This document shows positions 8,100 to 17,524 of a stretch of DNA of 64,000 nt, in pieces. The translations under genes and the position numbers were made by a program. The notes under the pieces are model-generated. The model was not told the origin of the DNA and did no database searches. It worked only from the letters and a program-made list of their open reading frames with translations. Each line of letters opens with the position of its first letter. The stretch's first letter is position 1. The stretch is from Bacteroidia bacterium (lineage in GTDB: Bacteria > Bacteroidota > Bacteroidia > Chitinophagales > Chitinophagaceae), in assembly GCA_030426665.1 (NCBI GenBank), contig JAUHYD010000005.1, positions 124,001 through 188,000 of the forward strand, read 5' to 3'.

Positions 8100-8383
8100 A
8101 TAAGAAACATTGCTTCTCCGTACGTTCTACAAATCGCTACTCGGTGTGGGTTCGGTAAAACTAATATAGCACTTCTACGCTATGATACACCTAGTAACAT
8201 GAAAGAGATTGAACTCAAAATCGGACATGCCTGATACCTGACGTTATTAGAAAAATTACGGCAATAATCAAGCTATTGGTAAGAAATTTGTCACTTTATG
8301 TGCTACCTATATGGCTATGTGTCAAATAGATTTTAATTAATCCCCAAAATCTGATAGTTTCGCCCTTAGAAAAGAGTTGTTTC

Positions 8384-9397
8384 ATGAGTGATATTAGAAA
8401 TAATTGGACTACAGAAGAAATTCGTGCTATATATGAGCGACCGCTGCTACAGTTAATGATGGACGCAGCCGAGGTTCATAAAGCAAACCACAAATTCGGA
8501 GAGGTACAGATAAGTAGCTTGCTTTCTATTAAAACCGGCGGCTGCACTGAAGACTGCTCTTATTGTCCGCAGGCGGCTCGTTTCCATACGGGCGTGGAAG
8601 TACACGCACTCCTAAAAACAGAGCAGGTCGTAACTGCCGCACAAGCAGCAAAAGAAGGCGGTGCGTCCCGGTTTTGTATGGGTGCAGCATGGAGAGAAGT
8701 ACGCGATAATCGCGACTTCGACCGCGTGATTGAAATGGTGAAAGAGGTAAACAAACTCGACATGGAAGTGTGCTGTACACTCGGCATGCTTACAACTCAT
8801 CAGGCAAAACGCCTTGCGGAAGCCGGGCTATACGCATACAATCACAATATCGACACTTCCGAAGAACATTATAGCGAAGTAATATCTACCCGTACTTATG
8901 ACGACCGCCTCAACACTATTGACAGTGTGCGCAAGGCAGGCATAACAGTATGTAGTGGTGGTATTATCGGATTAGGCGAAACTGACGAAGACCGAATTGG
9001 CATGCTGCATACGCTGGTAAATATGCCGCATCACCCCGAATCTGTGCCTATTAATGCACTGGTACCGGTAGAAGGCACACCATTGGCAGACAACAAGCGA
9101 GTTCCATTCGACGAGCTGGTACGAATGGTAGCAACAGCACGCATTTTGATGCCTAAATCTGCAGTTCGCCTTTCAGCTGGCAGGTTAGAACTTTCTATTG
9201 CGGAGCAGGGCATGTGTTTTATGGCAGGAGCTAATTCTATTTTTGCTGGCGACAAGCTACTAACTACCGGCAACCCTGAGTTTGACATTGACAAGGAAAT
9301 GTTCCGGGTGCTGGGGCTGACATCAAAAGCAGCATTTGCCGACCGCAAAGCAACTACCGGCGAAAAGAAGAATCAATTGCAGCATGAACCGTGTTGA
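8384..9397 (+). CDS. bioB: Biotin synthase
   Basis: Radical-SAM enzyme inserting sulfur into dethiobiotin. The 337-residue product has the SAM-cluster motif C54-x3-C58-x2-C61 ([12 protein letters not shown]), the CMGAAWR and [11 protein letters not shown] segments of the substrate pocket, and GGIIGLGE. It opens a three-gene biotin operon; its end overlaps bioF by 14 bases if bioF starts at 9384. Confidence 0.97.
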   Translation: MSDIRNNWTTEEIRAIYERPLLQLMMDAAEVHKANHKFGEVQISSLLSIKTGGCTEDCSYCPQAARFHTGVEVHALLKTEQVVTAAQAAKEGGASRFCMGAAWREVRDNRDFDRVIEMVKEVNKLDMEVCCTLGMLTTHQAKRLAEAGLYAYNHNIDTSEEHYSEVISTRTYDDRLNTIDSVRKAGITVCSGGIIGLGETDEDRIGMLHTLVNMPHHPESVPINALVPVEGTPLADNKRVPFDELVRMVATARILMPKSAVRLSAGRLELSIAEQGMCFMAGANSIFAGDKLLTTGNPEFDIDKEMFRVLGLTSKAAFADRKATTGEKKNQLQHEPC

Positions 9398-10514
9398 GCA
9401 ATACCTGAATAACCGCCTTAACGAACGAATACAAGCAGGCAATCTGCGAAGACTCCCCGAAAATCGGGAGGGTATCGATTTTTGCTCTAATGACTATCTG
9501 GGGATAGCAACAAAACACTTGCTCGCACTACCCGAAAACAAAAGTACCGGTTGCACCGGTGCAACCGGTGCAACCGGTGCAAGGCTACTGTCGGGCAATA
9601 GTTCCGAAATGGAAGAGCTCGAAACTACGATCGCAACTTTCCATAATGCGGAAGCGGCATTACTGTTTAACTCGGGCTATAATGCCAACACAGGACTGTT
9701 CTCTGCAATAGCTTCCAGAAGCACCGTATTCCTTTACGACGAACTAAGCCATGCCAGCATTATAGACGGCATCCGCCAAAGCCAGTGCAAAAACAAATAT
9801 CGGTTTAACCACAACGACCTTGCAGCGTTAGAAGAGTTGCTCCAGAAGCATACCAATGATACTGATAGCGTCATCGTTGCCATAGAGACTGTTTATTCTA
9901 TGGACGGCGACGTAGCACCATTACGAGAGATAGTTGAGCTGTGTGAGCAATACGGTGCGCTGCTCATAGCCGATGAAGCACATGCAACAGGCGTAATCGG
10001 AAATAGGGGAGAAGGTCTTGTCGCCTCGCTTGGTTTACAAAACCGGGTATTTGCAAGAGTACACACTTTTGGCAAAGCATTAGGCTGCCATGGTGCTGCC
10101 GTATTAGGTAGCGCGCTGTTAAAGCAGTACCTGCTCAATTTTGCCAGAACACTGATATATACCACTGCCCTACCAGGTCAGTCGGTACAGGCAATAAAAG
10201 CAGCATATACATTTCTATCGGCACCGGAGTTCACCAACAAATCGCTACAGGAACTCACTCAGTATTTCAAAAGCAAAGCTCAGGAAGCTGGAATAGCCGG
10301 GCTCATAGACAGCAATACGCCGATACAACCATTGGTAATCGGCGACAACAACCAAACACGACAATTAGCCCAACAGCTGCAGGACGCAGGTATACTTGTA
10401 CACCCTATTATGTACCCGACCGTACCAGAGGGAAAAGCAAGGCTGCGTATATGCCTGCACACCTTCAACACACACGATGAAATAGATTTGCTCATAAAAC
10501 TTCTGTCGGCATGA
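9384..10514 (+). CDS. bioF: 8-amino-7-oxononanoate synthase
   Basis: PLP enzyme condensing pimeloyl thioester with alanine. The ATG at 9384 ([10 protein letters not shown]) is chosen over an upstream TTG. The 376-residue product shows DFCSNDYLG, the PLP contact [12 protein letters not shown] with the catalytic lysine, and DEAHATGV. The usual GxTGSRL segment is enlarged by four in-frame TG(A/C) units (residues 55-66). It overlaps bioB upstream and shares ATGA with bioD downstream. Confidence 0.95.
   Translation: MNRVEQYLNNRLNERIQAGNLRRLPENREGIDFCSNDYLGIATKHLLALPENKSTGCTGATGATGARLLSGNSSEMEELETTIATFHNAEAALLFNSGYNANTGLFSAIASRSTVFLYDELSHASIIDGIRQSQCKNKYRFNHNDLAALEELLQKHTNDTDSVIVAIETVYSMDGDVAPLREIVELCEQYGALLIADEAHATGVIGNRGEGLVASLGLQNRVFARVHTFGKALGCHGAAVLGSALLKQYLLNFARTLIYTTALPGQSVQAIKAAYTFLSAPEFTNKSLQELTQYFKSKAQEAGIAGLIDSNTPIQPLVIGDNNQTRQLAQQLQDAGILVHPIMYPTVPEGKARLRICLHTFNTHDEIDLLIKLLSA
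9546..9581 (+). repeat. Four 9-base tandem repeats inside bioF
   Basis: Units ACCGGTTGC, then ACCGGTGCA three times, in frame and coding (TGC)(TGA)(TGA)(TGA). They precede the conserved RLLSGNS segment of the enzyme. Confidence 0.92.
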
Positions 10515-11152
10515 ACTCCGCTACACCGCACAAAATCGCTATAGCAGGCATACACACAGGCATTGGCAAAACAATTGTTTCTGCAGTATTAACCGAGGCA
10601 CTCGGTGCCGACTATTGGAAACCCGTGCAGGCGGGGCTGGAAGAGCGGGATACAGATTTGGTCGGTAGTTTAATTTCAAACGGAGAGCAACGGGTACACC
10701 CCGAAGCCGTAATGCTAAAGAACCCAATGTCACCGCATGCAGCAGCAGAAATAGAAGGCATCAAAATAGACTACGAGCGTTTCACATTCCCCGAAACAGC
10801 AAACAAACTGATTATAGAAACAGCCGGCGGCATACATTCTCCTATTTCTGCAACAAAGACAATGGCCGACTTTATTGCGCACTACAACCTGCCGGTCGTA
10901 TTGGTATCTCAGAACTACTTAGGTAGTATCAATCACACCATAGCAACTATTGAGGTATTAAGAAGCCGGAACATCCCGATACTTGGGTTAATTATTAACG
11001 GCGCAGAAAATGCAGCGTCGGAGTCATTTATAGAGCAATACACTTCTGTAAATGTCTTGGCTCGCATACCACACTTTACTAACCTGACACACAGTGCCAT
11101 TGCCACGTGTGCAGCGCATGTCAAACCCGAGTTGCTTAACAAATTGTCCTAG
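10511..11152 (+). CDS. bioD: Dethiobiotin synthetase
   Basis: ATP-dependent carboxylase closing the ureido ring of dethiobiotin. The P-loop GIHTGIGKT is at residues 13-21, followed by the substrate region YWKPVQAGLEERDTD and the ETAGGIHSPI segment; 213 residues is normal. Its ATG overlaps the bioF stop by 4 bases. Its stop shares a CTAG with the stop of the convergent smc gene. bioA, bioC and bioH are not in the window. Confidence 0.95.
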   Translation: MNSATPHKIAIAGIHTGIGKTIVSAVLTEALGADYWKPVQAGLEERDTDLVGSLISNGEQRVHPEAVMLKNPMSPHAAAEIEGIKIDYERFTFPETANKLIIETAGGIHSPISATKTMADFIAHYNLPVVLVSQNYLGSINHTIATIEVLRSRNIPILGLIINGAENAASESFIEQYTSVNVLARIPHFTNLTHSAIATCAAHVKPELLNKLS

Positions 11153-14100
11153 GCAAGACTACGGAAGTCCACCGGCACTAACTTACTTACTCCGGGGTCT
11201 TGCATCGTAACACCGTATATCACGTCCACAGCAGCCATAGTCTGCTTGTTGTGGGTAACTATGATAAACTGCGAGTTGTCTGAGAACTTACGTATCATCT
11301 GCGTAAACTTGCCAACATTTGCATCATCGAGCGGAGCATCCACCTCATCCAGAATACAGAATGGTGCCGGCTTGATGAGATATATCGCAAACAAGAAAGC
11401 CGTGGACGTAAGCGTCTTTTCTCCTCCCGAAAGTTGTGTGAGCGTACTTGGCTTCTTTCCTTTTGGCTGCGCGTATATTTCTATACCGCTATCTGCTATA
11501 TTGTTGGGGTCAGTCAGTCGCAGGTCACAATTATCTTCGGCCGTAAACAACGCCTTAAACACCTCAACGAAGTTTGTACGTACCAGATCAAATGTCTCTT
11601 TGAATTTAGCATTTGCCGTGTTCTCCACTTCCTCGATTGTAGACAACAGCGACTCCTTGGCATCAACCAAATCATCCCGCTGCTCTACGATAAAGTCATT
11701 GCGGACTTTCATCTCGCTATATGCTTCTATGGCAGTGGGGTTTACTTCACCCATATTATCCAACCGCTTCTTCATTTTTTCAGCGGCAATCGTCAGGTCT
11801 TCTATCGAATCTTCCCCGGTTCTCGGCTCTTCCAGCACATCGTCAAGCACTACTTTAAACTCTATCGACAACCGCTCACTCATTCCCGCAACCTTCAGCT
11901 TCATAGAGCTCAGCTGTTCCTTAATGCTGTTCAGCAATGTCTCCGCCTGATCCTTTTCTCTGCGCTTTTGGTTCAGGTTACTTTCCTGCTCTCCTATAGC
12001 ACTACGCATCGTGTAATACGCCTGATCCTTTTCATTCAGTTCCTTCTCTTCCTTCTCCTTTTTGCTCAGCAATTCGTACAACTCATTATCACCGCTATGC
12101 AAAAGCGCTCCTGTTTCTTCAAGCTGCGTACTTATCTGCCCGAGCTGTTGGGTATTCGTCGTTATCTGCTGTTTCAGATCTACCAACTGATTGTTCCGGA
12201 ATTGTATTTCCTGTTTCAGGTTTTCCAGTTTGCTTTGCTGGCGTGTCACAGCCAGGTTTTGCGTATTGTACTTTTGCGTCACCTCATTAAACGCTACCTC
12301 TACCGACTTAAACTCTTCCTCTGCAACCTGAATCTTTTCCTGCAGACCCTTCATCTCTTCAGTCAACGTTTCCAGCGACTCCCTGGTATCCTGAATACTA
12401 TGGTGCGTATCGTCAAGCTGCTCCTGTATCTCTGCTATTCTACGCTCTCCGTTTACATTCAAATGCTCAAAGTTTTCAATCCTGTTACCAAGATTTACCA
12501 CCTGATTCTGCAATGTATTTACATCGCGCTTTGCCTGCTCTATTTCCTTGTCATTCAGCTCCATATTGAAGCCCGTAATCAACGTCTGCGTATCCGCCAC
12601 ATACTGCTTCAATTCACTTGTTGTCTTTGTCAGGTCTTCTATCTCTTTGGCAAGGCGCTCTAAGTTCTTTGCACGTCCTATTTTATTCCCTTCAAACAAT
12701 CCGATAGAGCCTCCACCCAAGGTATATTTGCCACGAATCATCCTGCCGGTCTTGCTCACCAATACGTTGCCGTTCTTAAGATCCACAGCAGACATATCTG
12801 TACCTTCATCTGTAATATATACATGGCCCAACAGTCGCTCTGCCAGTGCTTTGTATTGCTCATCTACCGTCACCACGTCCAATGCAGGCACTGCACCGAC
12901 GGGCGCATCGGCAGCCGAATGCGTATATGCACCTAAATGGTCCAGAATAAAGAAGTTTGCCTTACCCTTTTTGTTCGTATCTAATAGGGACACCGCCTTG
13001 GCAGCTTCCCCTGGATTCGCAACTAAGTAATAGTTCAAGTAACTATCCAGTACATTCTCCAATGCCGTCCGGTACTCATTCTGTACAACAAACACATCAG
13101 ACAATAACGGTGCTGAGTTGTCCCACTCCTTATTCTTCTTCAGAAACTTAATACTATCAGGGTAGCCTTCCAGACTCTCAACCAGCGACTTCAACAAGTC
13201 ATGTTCATTGCGCCTGCTGTCTAACTTTCTGTTCTCTTCTACCAGCTTGGCACGCAAGCTCTCCATCTGCTCCTGACTCTCTAGTATCTTTGCCTTTACC
13301 TCTTCATGTTTGGTAACAAGGTCCTGCAGCTCGCCCTGCCTGTCCTCCAGACTATCTTCCGTTTCTTTCTTCTCTGCACTCAATTGGGTTATTTGTGTAC
13401 CCCGCTGTGCCATTTCGGTCTGAACCTGCTGCATACTACGTTGCAGATTCATAACAGACGTATCGGCAACGGCCACCTTTTTCTCCGCCTCAAATTGTCC
13501 ACGCTGGCGCTGCTGAAACTCACTGCGCATAACCTCTAAGGCACGCTTCTTTTCATCAAAAGCCTGACGCTTTTCATCAGCATTAGCACGCAGCGTTTCC
13601 AACTCCGTTTTTATCTGCTCCAGCACCTCATTTTCTTCACCTATTTGTTCCTGAGAAAATGCAATTGACTCTTCCAACTTCGCTGACTGTCCGCCGGCAC
13701 CCGCCAAAAACTCTTTCAGGTTTTTCTCACGTTCTTTCAGATGCTCTAATCGTTGCGCAGCCAATTTCTTATCACTCTCTAACTGACGAATCCTACCAAC
13801 CAACTCATTAAACCGCTTTTGCAAGCCATTCAACTCTTGCTCCTTTTCTATCAGCTTCACTTTTTGCTGCTCCACCGATGCTTCCTCTGTAGCTACCAAC
13901 GCCTCCAATTGCGTACGCCTATTGGTTTCCGCATCATTCTGATCATTCAGTGTCTTGTACTGCTCATTAAAGTGCTCCAGCGACGCTTTTGCCAACTCTA
14001 TACTAACCGCCTTATACTCATTCTTAACCTGGTAAAAACGCTCCGCCTTCTTCGCCTGACTCTCTAATGTCCGTAGGTTATTACCTATCTCAAACAACAA

Positions 14101-14679
14101 GTCCTCAATGCGCGATATATCCTGTTCAGTCGCAGCTAGTTTTTGTTTCGCCTCTTTCTTTCGGGTTTTATAAATGGAAATACCAGCTGCCTGCTCCAGC
14201 ATTCTACGTCGGGCGCCTTCTTTATCTTTGATGATATCATCTACCATCCCAAGCTCTATGATAGCATAGGAGTCATTGCTCACACCTGTATCGAGGAACA
14301 GATTGTGTATGTCTTTCAGGCGGCAGCTTACATCATTCAGCCGATATTCACTTTCACCATTCTTATAAAACTTGCGGGTAATTGTTACTGTCGTAAACTC
14401 TGTCGGCAGCAGATTGCGGGTATTCTCAAAAGTGAGTGATACCTCAGCCATGCCCGATGCATTTCGTGTACGGGAACCATTAAAAATCAAATCATCCAGA
14501 TTATCAGAACGAAGCGACTTTATCTTATGCTCACCTATCACCCACCGTATTGCATCTACGATGTTCGACTTGCCACAACCATTAGGACCTACTATCCCCG
14601 TAATGGGGTTATCTAATAGGATATGGGTTTTATCCGCAAAGGACTTAAACCCCTTTATCTCAAGTGATTTTAACTTCAA
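11149..14679 (-). CDS. smc: Chromosome segregation protein SMC
   Basis: The head ATPase of the bacterial condensin complex. A TTG start at 14679 is chosen since LKSLEIKGFKSFADKT directly after it is the conserved SMC N-terminus; upstream frame (to 14772) reads non-conserved sequence over the promoter. This gives 1176 residues, normal for the family. Walker A GPNGCGKSNIVDA lies near residue 35, long coiled coils flank a hinge around the middle (with GRMIRGKYTLGGG), and the signature LSGGEKTLTSTAFLFAI and Walker B FCILDEVDAPLDD are at the C-terminus. Confidence 0.96.
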   Translation of the reverse strand: MKLKSLEIKGFKSFADKTHILLDNPITGIVGPNGCGKSNIVDAIRWVIGEHKIKSLRSDNLDDLIFNGSRTRNASGMAEVSLTFENTRNLLPTEFTTVTITRKFYKNGESEYRLNDVSCRLKDIHNLFLDTGVSNDSYAIIELGMVDDIIKDKEGARRRMLEQAAGISIYKTRKKEAKQKLAATEQDISRIEDLLFEIGNNLRTLESQAKKAERFYQVKNEYKAVSIELAKASLEHFNEQYKTLNDQNDAETNRRTQLEALVATEEASVEQQKVKLIEKEQELNGLQKRFNELVGRIRQLESDKKLAAQRLEHLKEREKNLKEFLAGAGGQSAKLEESIAFSQEQIGEENEVLEQIKTELETLRANADEKRQAFDEKKRALEVMRSEFQQRQRGQFEAEKKVAVADTSVMNLQRSMQQVQTEMAQRGTQITQLSAEKKETEDSLEDRQGELQDLVTKHEEVKAKILESQEQMESLRAKLVEENRKLDSRRNEHDLLKSLVESLEGYPDSIKFLKKNKEWDNSAPLLSDVFVVQNEYRTALENVLDSYLNYYLVANPGEAAKAVSLLDTNKKGKANFFILDHLGAYTHSAADAPVGAVPALDVVTVDEQYKALAERLLGHVYITDEGTDMSAVDLKNGNVLVSKTGRMIRGKYTLGGGSIGLFEGNKIGRAKNLERLAKEIEDLTKTTSELKQYVADTQTLITGFNMELNDKEIEQAKRDVNTLQNQVVNLGNRIENFEHLNVNGERRIAEIQEQLDDTHHSIQDTRESLETLTEEMKGLQEKIQVAEEEFKSVEVAFNEVTQKYNTQNLAVTRQQSKLENLKQEIQFRNNQLVDLKQQITTNTQQLGQISTQLEETGALLHSGDNELYELLSKKEKEEKELNEKDQAYYTMRSAIGEQESNLNQKRREKDQAETLLNSIKEQLSSMKLKVAGMSERLSIEFKVVLDDVLEEPRTGEDSIEDLTIAAEKMKKRLDNMGEVNPTAIEAYSEMKVRNDFIVEQRDDLVDAKESLLSTIEEVENTANAKFKETFDLVRTNFVEVFKALFTAEDNCDLRLTDPNNIADSGIEIYAQPKGKKPSTLTQLSGGEKTLTSTAFLFAIYLIKPAPFCILDEVDAPLDDANVGKFTQMIRKFSDNSQFIIVTHNKQTMAAVDVIYGVTMQDPGVSKLVPVDFRSLA

Positions 14680-15073
14680 CGCAATTATATTTAGAGGGAA
14701 ACAAAAGTAACTAATGTTACCGCAAAAGTGAAAAGTGATTTTGTATTTATATATAACTATATACAAATACAAAATTAGCAGGGCAAAAGCATTTTTTACA
14801 TCGAAGCAAAAGTTTCTACAGCGTGACCATTTTGTTTAAGGACGTACTCAGCACAAATACACCACAGCAACACCCAAATCGGCATTATACAAATGCCGAA
14901 ACGAGCCACCAAACTTTTTACAGCATTTCCCATAGTGGCCTCTTCCCGGCGTGTGGTGGCTTTTGTGTCAGGCAGGAACACGGAGAAAGTAAGAGATTTT
15001 CCTTGCTCATATGTGTATCACCCTATCTCAATGAAGGGCGGAGACGCGGTGGCGACATAAAGGACGAGGCAAT
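14680..15073. other. Intergenic region upstream of smc
   Basis: Apart from the -7 box at 14702-14709, nothing could be assigned in these 394 bases. A short reading frame on the minus strand (14796-14981) has no recognisable features and was not called. Confidence 0.6.
14702..14709 (-). promoter_or_regulatory. Candidate -7 box for smc
   Basis: Minus-strand TACTTTTG matches TAnnTTTG and lies 22 bases before the proposed TTG start, supporting that start over any codon further upstream. The -33 TTTG candidate is too close (13 bases) to be convincing. Confidence 0.5.
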
Positions 15074-15718
15074 CTACTTTCTCAATTCAATTGTACTTAC
15101 AATATCCGATGAGTGAATCTCCGCAATATCAGACAAGTTACCAATACTTAATGCAAGTGGTAATGTTTCTTTCCGGTTTACATATATCCGAAACTCCTTT
15201 TGATACTCATATTTATCTTGCTTCTGAAAAAGATGAATAGGACCATTTACTTCAAACCGATTATAATACTCCACAAAGCCAAATCTATGATTCAGTTTCA
15301 ATTGATTAAGCTTGTATTCTATCCTTTTAAGAAACTCACCAGGTTGTTTTATCAATAGAAAATGAGACCCAAAACTTTTGACTCTTTCGTCAACGAAAAA
15401 ATCGCTTGGTGTTTCGAAGCCATATGAAGAAACACAATACAAACTATAGATATTTCCATAAACCTTGTCGTGTGACAACGGTAAGTGAATGCTGAGATAA
15501 TCAATTTTATTGCCAGCAATTTCAAAATGACCAGGAAGAGAGTTTGCAATTGATTTAACACCTTCGTATGAATCCCCCCGAAAGCCATCTTCCTCAATTT
15601 CTCGAAAATATTGAATCGGGTTAATGTGAACGGTACCATTTTCAAACAAATCAATAATGTGGTCATTATGACCAAATTTCAAAAACATCAAAATGGTATA
15701 TTTTCTATTCATGTGCAT
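15074..15718 (-). CDS. Hypothetical protein of an unrecognised family
   Basis: Starting at the first ATG of the frame (15718; another ATG follows two codons later) the product has about 214 residues and no signal peptide or membrane segment. The N-terminal part, FENGTVHINPIQYFREIEEDGFRGDSYEG (positions 30-55, several conserved-looking acidic residues), recalls a group of unannotated proteins in accessory regions. I cannot name it. It lies next to the HEPN gene in a patch rich in repeats, so a defence or stress role is possible but only by association. Confidence 0.65.
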   Translation of the reverse strand: MHMNRKYTILMFLKFGHNDHIIDLFENGTVHINPIQYFREIEEDGFRGDSYEGVKSIANSLPGHFEIAGNKIDYLSIHLPLSHDKVYGNIYSLYCVSSYGFETPSDFFVDERVKSFGSHFLLIKQPGEFLKRIEYKLNQLKLNHRFGFVEYYNRFEVNGPIHLFQKQDKYEYQKEFRIYVNRKETLPLALSIGNLSDIAEIHSSDIVSTIELRK

Positions 15719-15801
15719 TTTATACTTCAACAAGAGGTTTAGCTAACGAATATAACGAAGTTCGTCCAACAGCTACGCATCTTTTACACTTTCTCCTGTC
15801 A

Positions 15802-15833
15802 CCTCCGAACCTCTGCCCTTCAGCAAGACTCGG
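15802..15833 (+). repeat. Dispersed 32-base intergenic repeat, copy 1
   Basis: A 32-base stretch beginning CCTCCGAAC and ending GACTCGG matches 17145-17176 at 27 of 32 positions by eye. The copies flank the HEPN gene in direct orientation. Confidence 0.7.
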
Positions 15834-16020
15834 TGATGCTGTTAATTCACGCAAGTGTCGCAAAGCACTCAATACCAACAAAAGACATCGAATTGATATA
15901 AAAACGAAAAAGGGAATTCAAATGATCTTCTTTTATTCGCTCAACCAATTCCACTGGTTAATTTAGTTTCTAATATACTAAAACAAGATTTTTAGATTTG
16001 GGAGACTATCTCAATAAAAA

Positions 16021-16040
16021 CATACAATATTATTTGTATG
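16021..16040. promoter_or_regulatory. Operator-like inverted repeat before the HEPN gene
   Basis: Perfect arms CATACAA and TTGTATG separated by 6 bases, 34 bases before the start codon. A TTGACA follows immediately. This resembles a dimeric repressor site, but no regulator gene is next to it. Confidence 0.45.
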
Positions 16041-16074
16041 TTGACAAAAATTATTTTCCACCCCAACCAGACCA

Positions 16075-17091
16075 ATGCAAAAAAACTACCCCAAGAAAGC
16101 TGCAAAAAAGCCGACACAAAATAAAAAATGCATATTTATATGTGGCATTCATAGCATTATTGTAAAAGAAGATTTAAGAGAAGGCATCTTGATTTCGCCT
16201 AGCGATGAAAACCAAGAAATGCCAAAAATTAAATTGACGAACAACAAATACAAGATTCGTTCGCTACTAGATACCTTAAACCCAGACATGACTAAGTTAA
16301 TAGGGGTGATTGAAGTGAATCACTTACTCAATAATTATCCAATAGTCGCCTATTTCGAAAGCGATTTTGATGGTGAAAAAACTACATCTATACAGTATTT
16401 AAACCTACATTTACTTCTGCTGAAGGCCTATTTTATTTGCCTTTGGGTAGAGAAAGATAATGCTGCAGACTTCGACATAGGGTTTCTAGCTTTTACAAAT
16501 CAATCGGGTGACCTTGAAGTCTCCTCTAACGTAATGACAAACGCCAATTTTAACTCAAATGGAAAAACGGAAGCGACGGTGTTTACTAAAGACCAACTAG
16601 TTTCGGCGCTACAGTTTCTATCAAATTTTGTCCTTGTCGAGTATCAAGATGCGACACAAATCTTTAACGCATCAAGTGTTCATCGCCGCGCGATTGCTAT
16701 CTATTTTATCCAAAGTGCTCGCTGTACAAATGACTTAGGAATTAAAGCAGCAAACTATTGCTCAATGCTTGAGTCTCTATTCGCCAATGGGGACACCTCA
16801 GAACTATCACATAGACTTTCTGAAAGAGTTTCAAAATTCTTACGGGAAAACTTACGGGAAAGAATAGAACTATACAAGACATTGAAGAAGTTATATAATC
16901 TACGATCAAAGGTTGTCCATGGCGCAAACTATAAGGTACCAGGAGAGAATGAACTCACTACACTAGTGGAGACGGCTGACTTAATTAGTAGAGAAATTAT
17001 GGCTTATTGCCTATCAACAAGAGAAGACAACATCTTCGAAAAATCTGTTGAAGACCTAAACAACTACTTCCTAACTCTTTCGCTTCAATAA
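16075..17091 (+). CDS. Apea-like HEPN domain protein
   Basis: The 338-residue product has a poorly conserved N-terminal half and a C-terminal helical domain with CSMLESLFANGD, LSERVSKFL and then RSKVVHGAN. The R-x4-H motif (R and H of RSKVVH) and the preceding lLE.LF pattern match the Apea-like branch of HEPN domains, many of which are RNases in defence or toxin systems. No signal or membrane segment. The surroundings (repeats, hypothetical gene) fit an accessory region. Whether it cuts RNA is not shown; some Apea members may be regulatory. Confidence 0.72.
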   Translation: MQKNYPKKAAKKPTQNKKCIFICGIHSIIVKEDLREGILISPSDENQEMPKIKLTNNKYKIRSLLDTLNPDMTKLIGVIEVNHLLNNYPIVAYFESDFDGEKTTSIQYLNLHLLLLKAYFICLWVEKDNAADFDIGFLAFTNQSGDLEVSSNVMTNANFNSNGKTEATVFTKDQLVSALQFLSNFVLVEYQDATQIFNASSVHRRAIAIYFIQSARCTNDLGIKAANYCSMLESLFANGDTSELSHRLSERVSKFLRENLRERIELYKTLKKLYNLRSKVVHGANYKVPGENELTTLVETADLISREIMAYCLSTREDNIFEKSVEDLNNYFLTLSLQ

Positions 17092-17144
17092 AGAAATGAC
17101 TATAAACCGTTCTTACAATTCACAGATTCCCTTTGTTTCCGACC

Positions 17145-17176
17145 CCTCCGAGCTTCCACCCTTCAGCAGGACTCGG
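17145..17176 (+). repeat. Dispersed 32-base intergenic repeat, copy 2
   Basis: Begins CCTCCGAGC and ends GACTCGG; its ends CCGAG and CTCGG can pair. Partner of the copy at 15802-15833. Confidence 0.7.
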
Positions 17177-17252
17177 AAATACGATTGTCGGACTGGCTTA
17201 CATACCGATAATGTCACCAGGCTTATTAAGTCGTAGAGCGATTTGCAACCGG

Positions 17253-17310
17253 AATCAAAATGTGGATATCCTACCCTGCCATTTGCTCGATATGGCTTGA
17301 TTTTTGATGC
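17253..17310 (+). repeat. Long direct repeat, copy 1
   Basis: Starts AATCAAAATGTGGATATCCT, continues with CCTGCCATT and ends GGCTTGATTTTTGATGC. It matches 17468-17524 nearly throughout except for the central dozen bases. ATCAAAA near the start and TTTTGAT near the end can pair. Confidence 0.85.
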
Positions 17311-17339
17311 ATTTACAACTACTGCCAAACTCAGCTTGG

Positions 17340-17458
17340 CGTAGTGTCTCACTACGTCACTCCGGTGATCAATCTCCCGATTGGCGAAACGTTCCCACCA
17401 ACTCTGCGTTTGCCGTAGGTTTACCTACGGCGAGAATGGCAGTCGGTTTCTGACCGAC
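17340..17458. repeat. Series of four hairpins between the direct repeats
   Basis: Four stem-loops seen directly: CGTAGTG/CACTACG (17340-17356), CAATC/GATTG (17370-17383), GCCGTAGGT/ACCTACGGC (17412-17431) and GTCGGT/ACCGAC (17442-17458). Their starts are spaced 30, 42 and 30 bases, so they form two structurally similar pairs, each followed by CGAAA. Stem sequences differ while pairing is kept. Confidence 0.75.
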
Positions 17459-17467
17459 GAAAACCAA

Positions 17468-17524
17468 AATCAAAATGTGGATATCCTCCCTGCCATTCAC
17501 ACTTTTCGGCTTGATTTTTGATGC
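17468..17524 (+). repeat. Long direct repeat, copy 2
   Basis: Second copy of the 17253-17310 element, 157 bases after the end of the first, in the same orientation. Confidence 0.85.

Larger units (their letters stand above)
7802..8383. other. Intergenic region between the NHL-repeat gene and bioB
   Basis: No credible gene in this 582-base divergent region. It holds an 11-base G homopolymer (7990-8000) and a nested AT-rich inverted repeat (8063-8099), both listed separately. A TAGTTTCG at 8355-8362 is one mismatch from the TAnnTTTG box and lies 21 bases before bioB. Confidence 0.7.
15719..16074. other. Intergenic region between the hypothetical gene and the HEPN gene
   Basis: No gene was seen in this divergent region. 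It contains repeat copy 1 (15802-15833) and a 7-base-arm inverted repeat close to the HEPN start (16021-16040). Confidence 0.6.

Noticed and set aside
14796-14981. Short minus-strand reading frame upstream of smc
   Set aside because: No start-site support, no recognisable domain, and it overlaps the smc upstream region; likely chance.
17113-17352. 79-codon minus-strand frame over the repeats
   Set aside because: Its sequence is explained by the dispersed repeat and hairpin; no protein-like pattern.
17253-17524. Hairpin series considered as retron RNA or integron attC sites
   Set aside because: No reverse transcriptase or integrase gene is nearby and the conserved ends of those elements were not seen.
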